Source of the DNA: UBA7803 sp041686955
GTDB lineage: Bacteria; Pseudomonadota; Gammaproteobacteria; Pseudomonadales; Azotimanducaceae
Direction: 5' to 3'
NCBI GenBank assembly: GCA_041686955.1
Contig: JAWLCV010000084.1
Location: 1-16,960, forward strand
DNA: 16,960 nucleotides
Below, piece by piece: positions 7,624 to 13,973 of this stretch. The notes beneath the pieces are model-generated. The model saw nothing but the letters and a program-made list of their open reading frames with translations, was not told the DNA's origin and searched no databases. Made by a program: the position numbers and the translations under genes. Each line of letters starts with the position of its first letter. Position 1 is the first letter of the stretch.

Positions 7624-7664
7624 TTTACATTTTTCCTACAGTCCGATGTGACCTAACCCACATC
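7624..7664 (-). promoter_or_regulatory. Candidate CRP/FNR-family operator and promoter of the TPR-ExbBD operon
   Basis: Positions 7645-7664 form a perfect palindrome, GATGTG-N8-CACATC. Its inner part reads TGTGA-N6-CCACA, a single mismatch from the E. coli CRP consensus TGTGA-N6-TCACA. About 25 bp further in the minus direction is TGTAAA (7629-7624), a 4/6 match to a -10 hexamer. That would place the palindrome roughly 38-42 bp upstream of a start site, as in class II CRP activation. The palindrome is directly visible; the regulator and promoter assignment are inferred. It lies 104 bp upstream of the first gene's start codon and downstream of the 100-aa gene's stop. Confidence 0.5.
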
Positions 7665-7733
7665 CTGAAATTCTCGGCACAGCGGTTTCGGCGGATTCTG
7701 CTAACGCCGTCGCCGGGAGCGGGCGGTGACCAG

Positions 7734-8036
7734 TCAGTCGAGGAATCCCGACCGCTGCCCGGGCCGGGCGTGGCCGTCCTGGAAGATCGCCCCGGCGGAA
7801 CCACCGAAGCCCGAGACGACTCTTTCTTCGCCCTCGAGCTCCGTGATCAGTTGAACCTTCAGCCGGTCGCCACCTTCCACGGCCTCGAAAAGTCCGACCA
7901 CGGTGCTGGCCACGAACTCGATCTCGAAAGGCGTCTCCTCGACGTACAGATCGAGAATGCCGTTGCGGCTGAGCGCCGCCTTGAACGGGACGCGGTGGTG
8001 AGCCCAGTGGACCCGAACGGGCGATCCCCCTACCAT
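7734..8036 (-). CDS. Hypothetical protein (100 aa)
   Basis: I do not recognise this protein. It appears coding because third codon positions are strongly G/C in this frame and the residues look protein-like, with hydrophobic/acidic alternation such as NGILDLYVEETPFEIEF and GDRLKVQLITELEGEE, suggesting a small beta-rich domain. There is no signal peptide, TM segment or catalytic motif. The ATG at 8036 is the only start between the in-frame stop at 8054 and the conserved-looking core, but it lacks a good Shine-Dalgarno, so the N-terminus is uncertain. It is divergent from the 893-aa gene with just 32 bp between the start codons, and its stop lies about 190 bp upstream of the TPR operon. An overlapping plus-strand frame (7770-8051) is less protein-like. 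Confidence 0.6.
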   Translation of the reverse strand: MVGGSPVRVHWAHHRVPFKAALSRNGILDLYVEETPFEIEFVASTVVGLFEAVEGGDRLKVQLITELEGEERVVSGFGGSAGAIFQDGHARPGQRSGFLD

Positions 8037-8068
8037 CCGTTGACCGGCTAATCAGAAAAGGGGGATCG

Positions 8069-10750
8069 ATGGCGGAGCTGGCGATTCGGGACCGGTCGAC
8101 GGAATTCGACCTGAGCGATCTGGTGGGCCGCCTCGGGCTGCCCGACGACCTGGCCGAGCGGGTCGAGGAGATTCTTCGGGATCCGGAGCGATCTCTGGAT
8201 GGTCTTCGCGAAGCGCTCGAGGAGGCATTGCCCGCCCGTTTCCGCTTCCTTCTGTCGCGCGTCGACGAGCTCGGCGCTCACGAGCTGGCGCTGGCGGACA
8301 TCGCCCGAACGCGAACGCCCACGGAGTCCATGGCACTCGAGCTTTCGGCGGAAGCCAAGGTACGTGTTCGCAAACTGGAGAGCGCCACCGGCGAGGCGCT
8401 GGTGGGCTACGGCTTCGTGGGCGATCTGAGGACGGGTGCGGCGGCGCAGGCGACGACGTCGCTGCTCAGCGTGGGCATGAACGCGGCATTCCGCCGGGGC
8501 CGGCGCATGGAGTTCGCGGTGCACGCGCAGCCGCACCGGCTCGCGCTCGAGACCCTGTCCGATCTGCCCGAGGTTCTCGCCGACCCCTCGAGCTTCTCCG
8601 CCCTCGCCGAGCGCATGAGAACCACCCGGTTGCGGCGCGTTCACCGCGTCGGCACGTGGACCAATACCCTCGGCATGACGGTTCGGATGAACCCATCGCT
8701 CTCGGAGGCGCTGAGCGCGCTGGGCGTGAGCCTCTCCGCCTCGGGCGGGTCCTCGCTCGAGCTGCACTACCAGGACACGGCCGAGTTCGGCCTCAGCGTC
8801 GAGCGGTCGGGCTCGGCCTACCTCGTCCGTCTCGACAAGATGCGCAACACCACCACGAGCAGCGTGCTCGAGCTCGGCATCGACGTCCGGCTCGTGGGCT
8901 TGCGGAACGGGTTGCTGAATACGGTGACCGCGGCGCTTCCAGAGGGCGCGGAGGTCCGCAAGCTGCTGACCGCCCTGGACGAGCAGGTGGAACGGCTGCG
9001 CAAGGAGAACCTGCAACCCGAGCTGGCCCGGGCTCTCAACGACCGATGGGAAGACGCTGCGCCGCTCTTCGAAACGCTTCTCGGCAGGCAGACCGCGGAG
9101 CAGTTCGCCGACGAGATTCGAACGGAGCTCGAGGAGAAGATCGACGACATCGTCAGCGCGAACGTCGATCTGCTCAACGACACGGCCGCGGCGGCCGCCC
9201 AGACGGTGCTGGCACGCCTCGCCCGGGAGCTCGGGCTTTCGGGGGACCAGAAGGCCCGGCTCGACGAGTACCTGGCGGAAGGCCTCGAGCGGGGTGTGCA
9301 GAAGCTGCAGCAGGCCTTCGGCAAGGCCAGCGTCGTCCGGCGCCTGCTGCCCGACGACGCGCTCACGGCCCTGCTCGGCCCCCTGAAGGGCGTGAGCGCG
9401 GTGATTGACCGCACCCTGGAGACGGCGGCCTCGGCGCGGCCGCCCCTCGAGGAGCTCGTCGGGGCGTTGCGGGACGTCTACGGGCGCTACAGCCGGCTGC
9501 GCAGCGAGGTCGTCGCGGTGGTCCGGAACGACCTCGAGGAGCGCTTCGCGGTGGCCGTCGTCAGCGAGAAATCCCGCAGCGAAACCGTGAGCCGGACCCT
9601 GCACCTGCGAATACCCGAGGCGGACGCATCGTCGTCGGCGGTGGAGGAGCTGTACGCTCACTTGTGGCGCGGGGATCTGCGTCGGCTCGCCGCGCTCATC
9701 GGCGCGCTGCCCTCGACGGTGACGCTGGACGGCGAGTACCGCCGCACCGTCGAGCGGCTGGAGCGCTCCGGCATCACTCTCCACGCCTTCGGGCTCGGCC
9801 TCTCCAGCAGCACCCTGTTCTCCGACCGGGTCGTCGTGGCCTACGACCTGCAGAACCGGTTGACCGCGGCCACCGGCGAAGCCGAGCTGTCGCGACACTG
9901 GAGCGCGCTCACGTTCTGGAGCGACGAGAGCCAGGCGATCCGGGCCCACTGGTCCATCGACTACCTGCGCCAGCCGCACCTCGGCCACCCCGTGACCGTG
10001 GAGTTCAGCATCCGCGACGACAGCTTCGAGTCCGGCGACGAGGTGCGGCGCTTCTTCGAGCCGCTGGAAACCGTCGGCATCTTCCGCCCCGGGCTCGGCG
10101 AAACGGTGGAACGGACCCTGTTCGAGGGCGGCGCCAAGGCGGTCGGCGACGTGGTCATTGCGGTGAACGTTCCCGTCCCCTGGTCCGGATGGACCCTGCT
10201 GCTCGAGGACGGCGACGTCGACGACCTGCTGGCGCGCTACGTCGCGCTGTTCGAGCGCCAGGCGACGGACGAGCGGGAGATCACGCGCCGGCTCCATGCG
10301 GAGCACGATGGGGTCCCGCTCCTCGAGTTCCTGCGCTACCTGGGCAGCCGGAGCTCGTTGAAGGCGTGGCGGGAACTGGGCAGCGTGCGGGGACGAAACC
10401 CCTCGCCACGATTCATGACGGCCTGGACGGTAGGGAAGACGCTCTACGAGCTGCAGACGGCCATCACGGCGGCCCGCAGCGCCTGGGTTTCGGTGAACGA
10501 GGCCGTCGCCGCGGCCGATCCCGCGGAAGATGCGGTGGCGAGCGCCGTCGCCACCTTCAACGACCGGTTCTCCGAGTTCTTCCGCGGCATGATGCTGCGG
10601 GTTTACGTCGACGATCGCACGGCCGTGACCTGGCGGGTTGCGGCGCTGCTGGCGTTCTTCCACGAATTGGGTGCGGACGCAGGCGGAGCGAATCCGTATC
10701 TGTCTTGCGCCTTCAAGACGCCGACGGGACCGACCCTTCTGCTCGGTTGA
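8069..10750 (+). CDS. Large hypothetical protein of unknown family (893 aa)
   Basis: I do not recognise a family. The ATG at 8069 has a strong AAAAGGGGG Shine-Dalgarno ending 4 nt upstream. There is no signal peptide or clear TM helix, so a cytoplasmic location is predicted. Visible layout: a helical N-terminus (about 15-85) with EFDLSDLVGRLGLPDDLAERV; a beta-rich block (about 90-305) with alternating strands such as SSLELHYQDTAEFGLSVERS; a charged helical block (about 305-495) that includes LDEQVERLRKENLQPELA and EQFADEIRTELEEKIDDIVS; a second beta-rich block (about 500-690) with DRVVVAYDLQNRLTAAT; and a helical end (about 700-893). The beta-helix-beta-helix order hints at an internal duplication. 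No Walker, HEXXH or protease triad motif stands out. The opposite strand carries an 871-codon open frame, but its Arg/Gly/His/Gln-rich translation looks like a shadow. It is convergent with the nadA fusion gene, 33 bp apart. Confidence 0.85.
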   Translation: MAELAIRDRSTEFDLSDLVGRLGLPDDLAERVEEILRDPERSLDGLREALEEALPARFRFLLSRVDELGAHELALADIARTRTPTESMALELSAEAKVRVRKLESATGEALVGYGFVGDLRTGAAAQATTSLLSVGMNAAFRRGRRMEFAVHAQPHRLALETLSDLPEVLADPSSFSALAERMRTTRLRRVHRVGTWTNTLGMTVRMNPSLSEALSALGVSLSASGGSSLELHYQDTAEFGLSVERSGSAYLVRLDKMRNTTTSSVLELGIDVRLVGLRNGLLNTVTAALPEGAEVRKLLTALDEQVERLRKENLQPELARALNDRWEDAAPLFETLLGRQTAEQFADEIRTELEEKIDDIVSANVDLLNDTAAAAAQTVLARLARELGLSGDQKARLDEYLAEGLERGVQKLQQAFGKASVVRRLLPDDALTALLGPLKGVSAVIDRTLETAASARPPLEELVGALRDVYGRYSRLRSEVVAVVRNDLEERFAVAVVSEKSRSETVSRTLHLRIPEADASSSAVEELYAHLWRGDLRRLAALIGALPSTVTLDGEYRRTVERLERSGITLHAFGLGLSSSTLFSDRVVVAYDLQNRLTAATGEAELSRHWSALTFWSDESQAIRAHWSIDYLRQPHLGHPVTVEFSIRDDSFESGDEVRRFFEPLETVGIFRPGLGETVERTLFEGGAKAVGDVVIAVNVPVPWSGWTLLLEDGDVDDLLARYVALFERQATDEREITRRLHAEHDGVPLLEFLRYLGSRSSLKAWRELGSVRGRNPSPRFMTAWTVGKTLYELQTAITAARSAWVSVNEAVAAADPAEDAVASAVATFNDRFSEFFRGMMLRVYVDDRTAVTWRVAALLAFFHELGADAGGANPYLSCAFKTPTGPTLLLG

Positions 10751-10783
10751 AGCGGTGCGAACCGGTCCAAACCCGCCGAGGGA

Positions 10784-12547
10784 CTAGGCGAAGTCCATCA
10801 GCCGCTTCAGCGGCACCAGGGCCCGTTCGCGTACGTCGGCGTCGAGCCGAACCTCGTGCGCCGTCATGGCGCTCGGATCGTCGAGACACTCGGCGAGCAG
10901 CCCGAGCTCGTTCATGGTCATCCACGGACAGGTTCCCGCGCATCGGCTACCGGCCACCACGGGCGCCAGCGTGAAGATTTTCTCGGGCTGACGCCGGCGC
11001 AGCTCGTGCAGCAATCCCTCGGAGGTGGCGACGAGAAAGCTCCGGTTGGGTAGCCGCTCGGCGGCTACCAGGATCTGACTGGTGGAGCCCACCGCGTCGG
11101 CCAGATCGATCACCTCCGGCCGGCATTCCGGATGGGCCAGGACGGCCAGCTCCGGCTGCGCAACCTTGATCCGGGCGATGGCGGCCGGATCGAACTCTTC
11201 GTGCACCACGCACGCCCCCGTCCACATCAGCATGTCGGCGCCCGTGCGCCGGCGCACGTAGTCGCCGAGGTATCGGTCCGGCGCCCAGAGAATCGTCTCT
11301 CCACGCTCGTGCAGGTGGGCCACCACGCGCACGGCTACGCTGCTGGTGACCACCCAGTCGGCCAGGGCCTTCACCGCCGCAGACGTGTTGGCGTACACCA
11401 CCACCGTCCGTTCCGGGTGCCGCCGGCAGAAGGCCGCGAACTCATCCGCGGGGCACCCCATGTCCAGCGAGCAGTCGGCCTCGCGGGCCGGCAGGATGAC
11501 CCGCTTTTCCGGCGAGAGGATCTTGGCGGTTTCTGCCATGAACCGCACTCCGGCGATCACCAGGGTGGATGCCGGGTGATCCTTCCCGAAACGCGCCATG
11601 TCCAGGGAGTCGCCCACGTGCCCGCCGGTTGCCCGGGCGAGATCCTGAATCTCACCCGCCGTGTAGTAGTGCGCGATCAGCACCGCGTTCAGCTCCGTGA
11701 GGCGCCGTGTAATGCGATCTTCCAACCGGGCCCGCTCGGCGGGGTCGAGGCGACGGGGCTGAATCCTCGGAATGCGCTCCGGCGCGATGCGGTGATCCGG
11801 CAGGTGCGAAGGCGCGGGTTCCCGCCGCGGCGAGCCGCCGTCCGGCTTGACCGCGGTGAGCGCCAGGAACGCAGCGCCCAGGGTGGTACGGCGACCGAGC
11901 CAGGTCTCGAAGCGCGCCAGATGGCGCGCCGCCCACTTCCATCGCGGATAGTAGATCGCGCCGCGGACCTCAACGGGTGTCAGGCCACCTGCTCGCGCCA
12001 GGCGCCGGAGCTCCCGCGGCGTCCTGAAGCACGCGGAACCCCACAGTGCCGAGCCGAGCCAGCCCCGGCAACGCCGCGCCGCCGCCCAGGTGCTGAAGCG
12101 GCCGAGCTCGCCGATCACCAGGCGGCCGCCGGGGCGCAGCACCCGCCCGATCTCCGCGAACGTCGCCTCCGCCGCCGGGACGAAGCAGAGAATGGTCACC
12201 GCGACCACCACGTCGAAACTCCCGTCGGCGAACGGCAGGCGCTCGGCGCGGCCGAGGCAGAGCGCCAGTTCCGCCTGCTCAGCCGACGCCCGGGCCCGCG
12301 CAGCCTCCAGCATGGGCCGGGACGCGTCGAGGCCGACCACCGTCGCCCCGCGCTGCTGCAGCGCGAGGGCCAGCTCGCCGTCGCCGCACCCGACATCCAG
12401 CACGCGCCGCCCGCTCACCGGACCGACGAGCTGCAGAATCAGGTTCTGCTCCAGGCGATCGGTTATGGCGCCCACCTCGGAATGGCGCCAGCGCTCGTAG
12501 AGATCCGGCCCGAAACGGCAAGGGGCACCCCCCGGTGTGCGGCTCAT
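10784..12547 (-). CDS. nadA: Class I SAM methyltransferase fused to quinolinate synthase NadA (587 aa)
   Basis: A single open frame encodes two enzymes. Residues 1-234 are a class I SAM-dependent methyltransferase: motif I VLDVGCGDGELALAL (about 49-63), acidic loop VVGLDASRP with Asp74, and FDVVVAVTILCFVP and LRPGGRLVIGE for the later strands. Residues about 263-587 are NadA, which condenses iminoaspartate with dihydroxyacetone phosphate to quinolinate in NAD synthesis. They match the E. coli protein in phrases such as GVRFMAETAKILSPEK and VVVYANTSAAVKALADWVV. The [4Fe-4S] ligands are visible as Cys359, Cys446 and Cys540, equivalent to E. coli C113, C200 and C297; Cys536 is a nearby extra. 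A 28-residue Pro/Arg-rich linker joins the halves. No in-frame ATG or GTG lies in the linker; a TTG at codon 275 lacks a good Shine-Dalgarno. The start ATG at 12547 overlaps the 51-aa gene stop as ATGA. The methyltransferase substrate is unknown. Confidence 0.9.
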   Translation of the reverse strand: MSRTPGGAPCRFGPDLYERWRHSEVGAITDRLEQNLILQLVGPVSGRRVLDVGCGDGELALALQQRGATVVGLDASRPMLEAARARASAEQAELALCLGRAERLPFADGSFDVVVAVTILCFVPAAEATFAEIGRVLRPGGRLVIGELGRFSTWAAARRCRGWLGSALWGSACFRTPRELRRLARAGGLTPVEVRGAIYYPRWKWAARHLARFETWLGRRTTLGAAFLALTAVKPDGGSPRREPAPSHLPDHRIAPERIPRIQPRRLDPAERARLEDRITRRLTELNAVLIAHYYTAGEIQDLARATGGHVGDSLDMARFGKDHPASTLVIAGVRFMAETAKILSPEKRVILPAREADCSLDMGCPADEFAAFCRRHPERTVVVYANTSAAVKALADWVVTSSVAVRVVAHLHERGETILWAPDRYLGDYVRRRTGADMLMWTGACVVHEEFDPAAIARIKVAQPELAVLAHPECRPEVIDLADAVGSTSQILVAAERLPNRSFLVATSEGLLHELRRRQPEKIFTLAPVVAGSRCAGTCPWMTMNELGLLAECLDDPSAMTAHEVRLDADVRERALVPLKRLMDFA

Positions 12548-12699
12548 CGCGGCACGTCGATCACGGCACCCAGGCCGCCTTCGACGAACTCCTCCCCCCA
12601 CGCATCCCGAAACGTCTGGGCGTCGGACGCCACGGCCGCCTGTTGTGACATGAGCTGCACTCCCGCAACGAACAGGGCAATGACCTTGAAGGACCGCAT
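12544..12699 (-). CDS. Small exported protein (51 aa) translationally coupled to the methyltransferase-NadA gene
   Basis: A short gene encodes MRSFKVIALFVAG followed by VQLMSQQAAVASDA, a typical Sec signal peptide (basic start, hydrophobic core, cleavage near VAS or SDA). It leaves a mature peptide of only about 25 residues with QTFRDAWGEEFVEGGLGAVI, and no cysteine. The start ATG at 12699 has an AGGG sequence a few nt upstream, a modest Shine-Dalgarno. Its TGA overlaps the methyltransferase-NadA ATG as ATGA, which supports real translation and coupling. It lies 87 bp downstream of the thioesterase stop. A membrane-retained peptide is an alternative to secretion. No family is recognised; the function is unknown. 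Confidence 0.65.
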   Translation of the reverse strand: MRSFKVIALFVAGVQLMSQQAAVASDAQTFRDAWGEEFVEGGLGAVIDVPR

Positions 12700-12786
12700 C
12701 GCCCTGCAATCTTCGCCCGGGGAGCCGCTCGTTGGAGTACGTGATTTCCGCGACCCGCTCGGGGTGATCCGCGGGACGTCGCCGGG

Positions 12787-13617
12787 TCAGCCCGGCCCGG
12801 GATCGCGCACGATCATGGACTGGCTCGCGGTGGCGAGCAGCGTCCCGGTCTCGCTCCACAGGTGCACCGTGCCGTGACCGAAGCCGTTGCCGGCGTACTC
12901 CATGCGGTTGTCGCAGAGGACCCACCGGGTCGGCTCCAGACGGCCGAAGCGGATGGTGTTGTCCAGGCTCGTGCAGTAGACGATACGGCCCAGTGCGTTG
13001 CCCACCACCGACGGCATGTAGTCGGCGATGATGGCGAGCGCTCCGGCGTCGTGCTCCACCTCCGGCATCCGGGCCCAGAGCAGGGAGCGGCCGTCCGCGC
13101 TCGGCGTGCCGAACCCCGAGAACCCGAAGCAGCCGCGGGCCAGGCGCAGCTCGATGTGCTCGTGCAGGCTCTCGGTCTCCTGGCCGTGGGGGACCGGCGG
13201 GCAATCCTCCGGCGGCGGCGGAGCCGGAAACGTCTCCCAGCAACCTTCCGCCGCGGACGGCCGGGAGCCGGCGGCGCCGATGATGGTGATGACTTCCCGA
13301 TCACCCACGTGACCGACCACCCGCCCCTGCACCACGTTGCGGCCGATGGCGGGCAGGATCACCTCCAGGTCGAGGGTCTCACCCAGTCGAGTGAGCGAGA
13401 GGTATTGCCCCGTCGCCCAGATCACCGGCTTGTTGGTGGCGTGCTCGAACGCGACGATGCCGGCCGCGAGCCCGGCGCCGCCGAACAGCGAGCCGCGGCC
13501 GCCGCTGACCTTGGAGGTGAGCTCGAGCTGCCAGCGCTGGGTGTCGATGGGATGCTTCAGCGCCAGAAACTCGGCGCAGGACCGTTTCGCCGCGCCGGTG
13601 CTGCTCGCGTGCGCCAT
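12787..13617 (-). CDS. TesB-like acyl-CoA thioesterase (double hot-dog)
   Basis: 276-aa cytoplasmic protein with two hot-dog domains, near the usual size of acyl-CoA thioesterase II (about 286 aa), which hydrolyses fatty acyl-CoA to free acid and CoA. Domain 1 (about 28-118) has the SLFGGAGLAAGIVAFEHAT helix; domain 2 (about 150-272) has DAGALAIIADYMP, TSLDNTIRF and ATASQSMIVRD. By position these supply the catalytic set of E. coli TesB (D204, T228, Q278) as Asp199, Ser217 and Gln266. A Pro-rich linker (about 131-145) separates the domains. The ATG at 13617 is chosen because GGAGG lies about 5 nt upstream; a GTG at 13665 would extend the protein into the palindromic repeat array and is rejected. 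Its 5' region runs directly into that array. The exact acyl substrate is unknown. Confidence 0.88.
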   Translation of the reverse strand: MAHASSTGAAKRSCAEFLALKHPIDTQRWQLELTSKVSGGRGSLFGGAGLAAGIVAFEHATNKPVIWATGQYLSLTRLGETLDLEVILPAIGRNVVQGRVVGHVGDREVITIIGAAGSRPSAAEGCWETFPAPPPPEDCPPVPHGQETESLHEHIELRLARGCFGFSGFGTPSADGRSLLWARMPEVEHDAGALAIIADYMPSVVGNALGRIVYCTSLDNTIRFGRLEPTRWVLCDNRMEYAGNGFGHGTVHLWSETGTLLATASQSMIVRDPGPG

Positions 13618-13633
13618 GGGATCCTCCGGGAAA

Positions 13634-13855
13634 AGCTCCGCACTTAGCGGAGCACAGCTCCGCACTTAGCGGAGCACAGCTCCGCACTNNNNNNNNNNNN
13701 NNNNNNNNNNNNNNNNNNNNNNNNNNNNNNNNNNNNNNNNNNNNNNNNNNNNNNNNNNNNNNNNNNNNNNNNNNNNNNNNNNNNNNNNAGCTCCGCACTT
13801 AGCGGAGCACAGCTCCGCACTTAGCGGAGCACAGCTCCGCACTCTAGCGGAGCGC
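13634..13855. repeat. Tandem 22-bp palindromic repeat array, interrupted by an assembly gap
   Basis: Each 22-bp unit consists of A, stem GCTCCGC, loop ACTTA, stem GCGGAGC, then AC. Complete copies are at 13634-13655, 13656-13677, 13789-13810 and 13811-13832. A partial copy is at 13678-13688, and a divergent 23-bp last copy at 13833-13855 has ACTCTA in the loop and ends GC. Each unit can fold as a 7-bp hairpin, and neighbouring units also pair. The array fills the region between the divergent thioesterase and histidine-kinase genes, so it may hold or hide their promoters. Its origin (REP-like, satellite-like or operator array) is not determined. Confidence 0.92.
13689..13788. other. Assembly gap of exactly 100 N
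   Basis: One hundred consecutive N lie inside the palindromic array, with identical repeat units on both sides. A round 100 is the usual placeholder for a gap of unknown length, so the number of repeat copies is not known and any inserted sequence is hidden. This is an assembly artefact caused by the repeats, not biology. Confidence 0.98.
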
Positions 13856-13973
13856 AGGAGGCTGGACAACGTGAGAGGGCATGACAGCAACCATGGACGC
13901 CAGCCACGCGATGGGTCAATCTTGCTCCTGAGCACGAAGGCCCATTACCCGGCATGGTTCGGGGCAACTGGGG

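Noticed and set aside
7600..7640. Intrinsic terminator formed by the 7600-7621 hairpin and a T-rich stretch on the plus strand
   Set aside because: No plus-strand gene ends just upstream, and the T-rich stretch is separated from the stem by GTGTTTACA; the minus strand has no U-tract after the stem.
8048..10663. 871-codon open frame antisense to the 893-aa gene
   Set aside because: Its translation is dominated by Arg, Gly, His, Gln and Pro, as expected of a shadow in GC-rich DNA. The plus frame has a strong Shine-Dalgarno and a normal residue mix.
10751..10783. Bidirectional terminator between the convergent 893-aa and nadA fusion genes
   Set aside because: The 33-bp gap shows no convincing stem with flanking T-tract.
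12548..13243. N-terminal extension of the methyltransferase-NadA frame to a start at 13243
   Set aside because: This part is antiparallel-free but out of frame with the thioesterase it overlaps, and is Arg/Gly-rich without motifs. The methyltransferase start at 12547, coupled by ATGA to the 51-aa gene, is preferred.
13618..13665. Upstream GTG start for the thioesterase at 13665
   Set aside because: It would translate the palindromic repeat array into the N-terminus; the ATG at 13617 has a good GGAGG Shine-Dalgarno.
13634..13855. CRISPR array
   Set aside because: Units are contiguous 22-bp palindromes with no unique spacers between them, and no cas genes are present.
13856..13973. Promoter or small gene between the repeats and the kinase
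   Set aside because: I see no good -10/-35 pair; the ATG frames there are very short without a Shine-Dalgarno.
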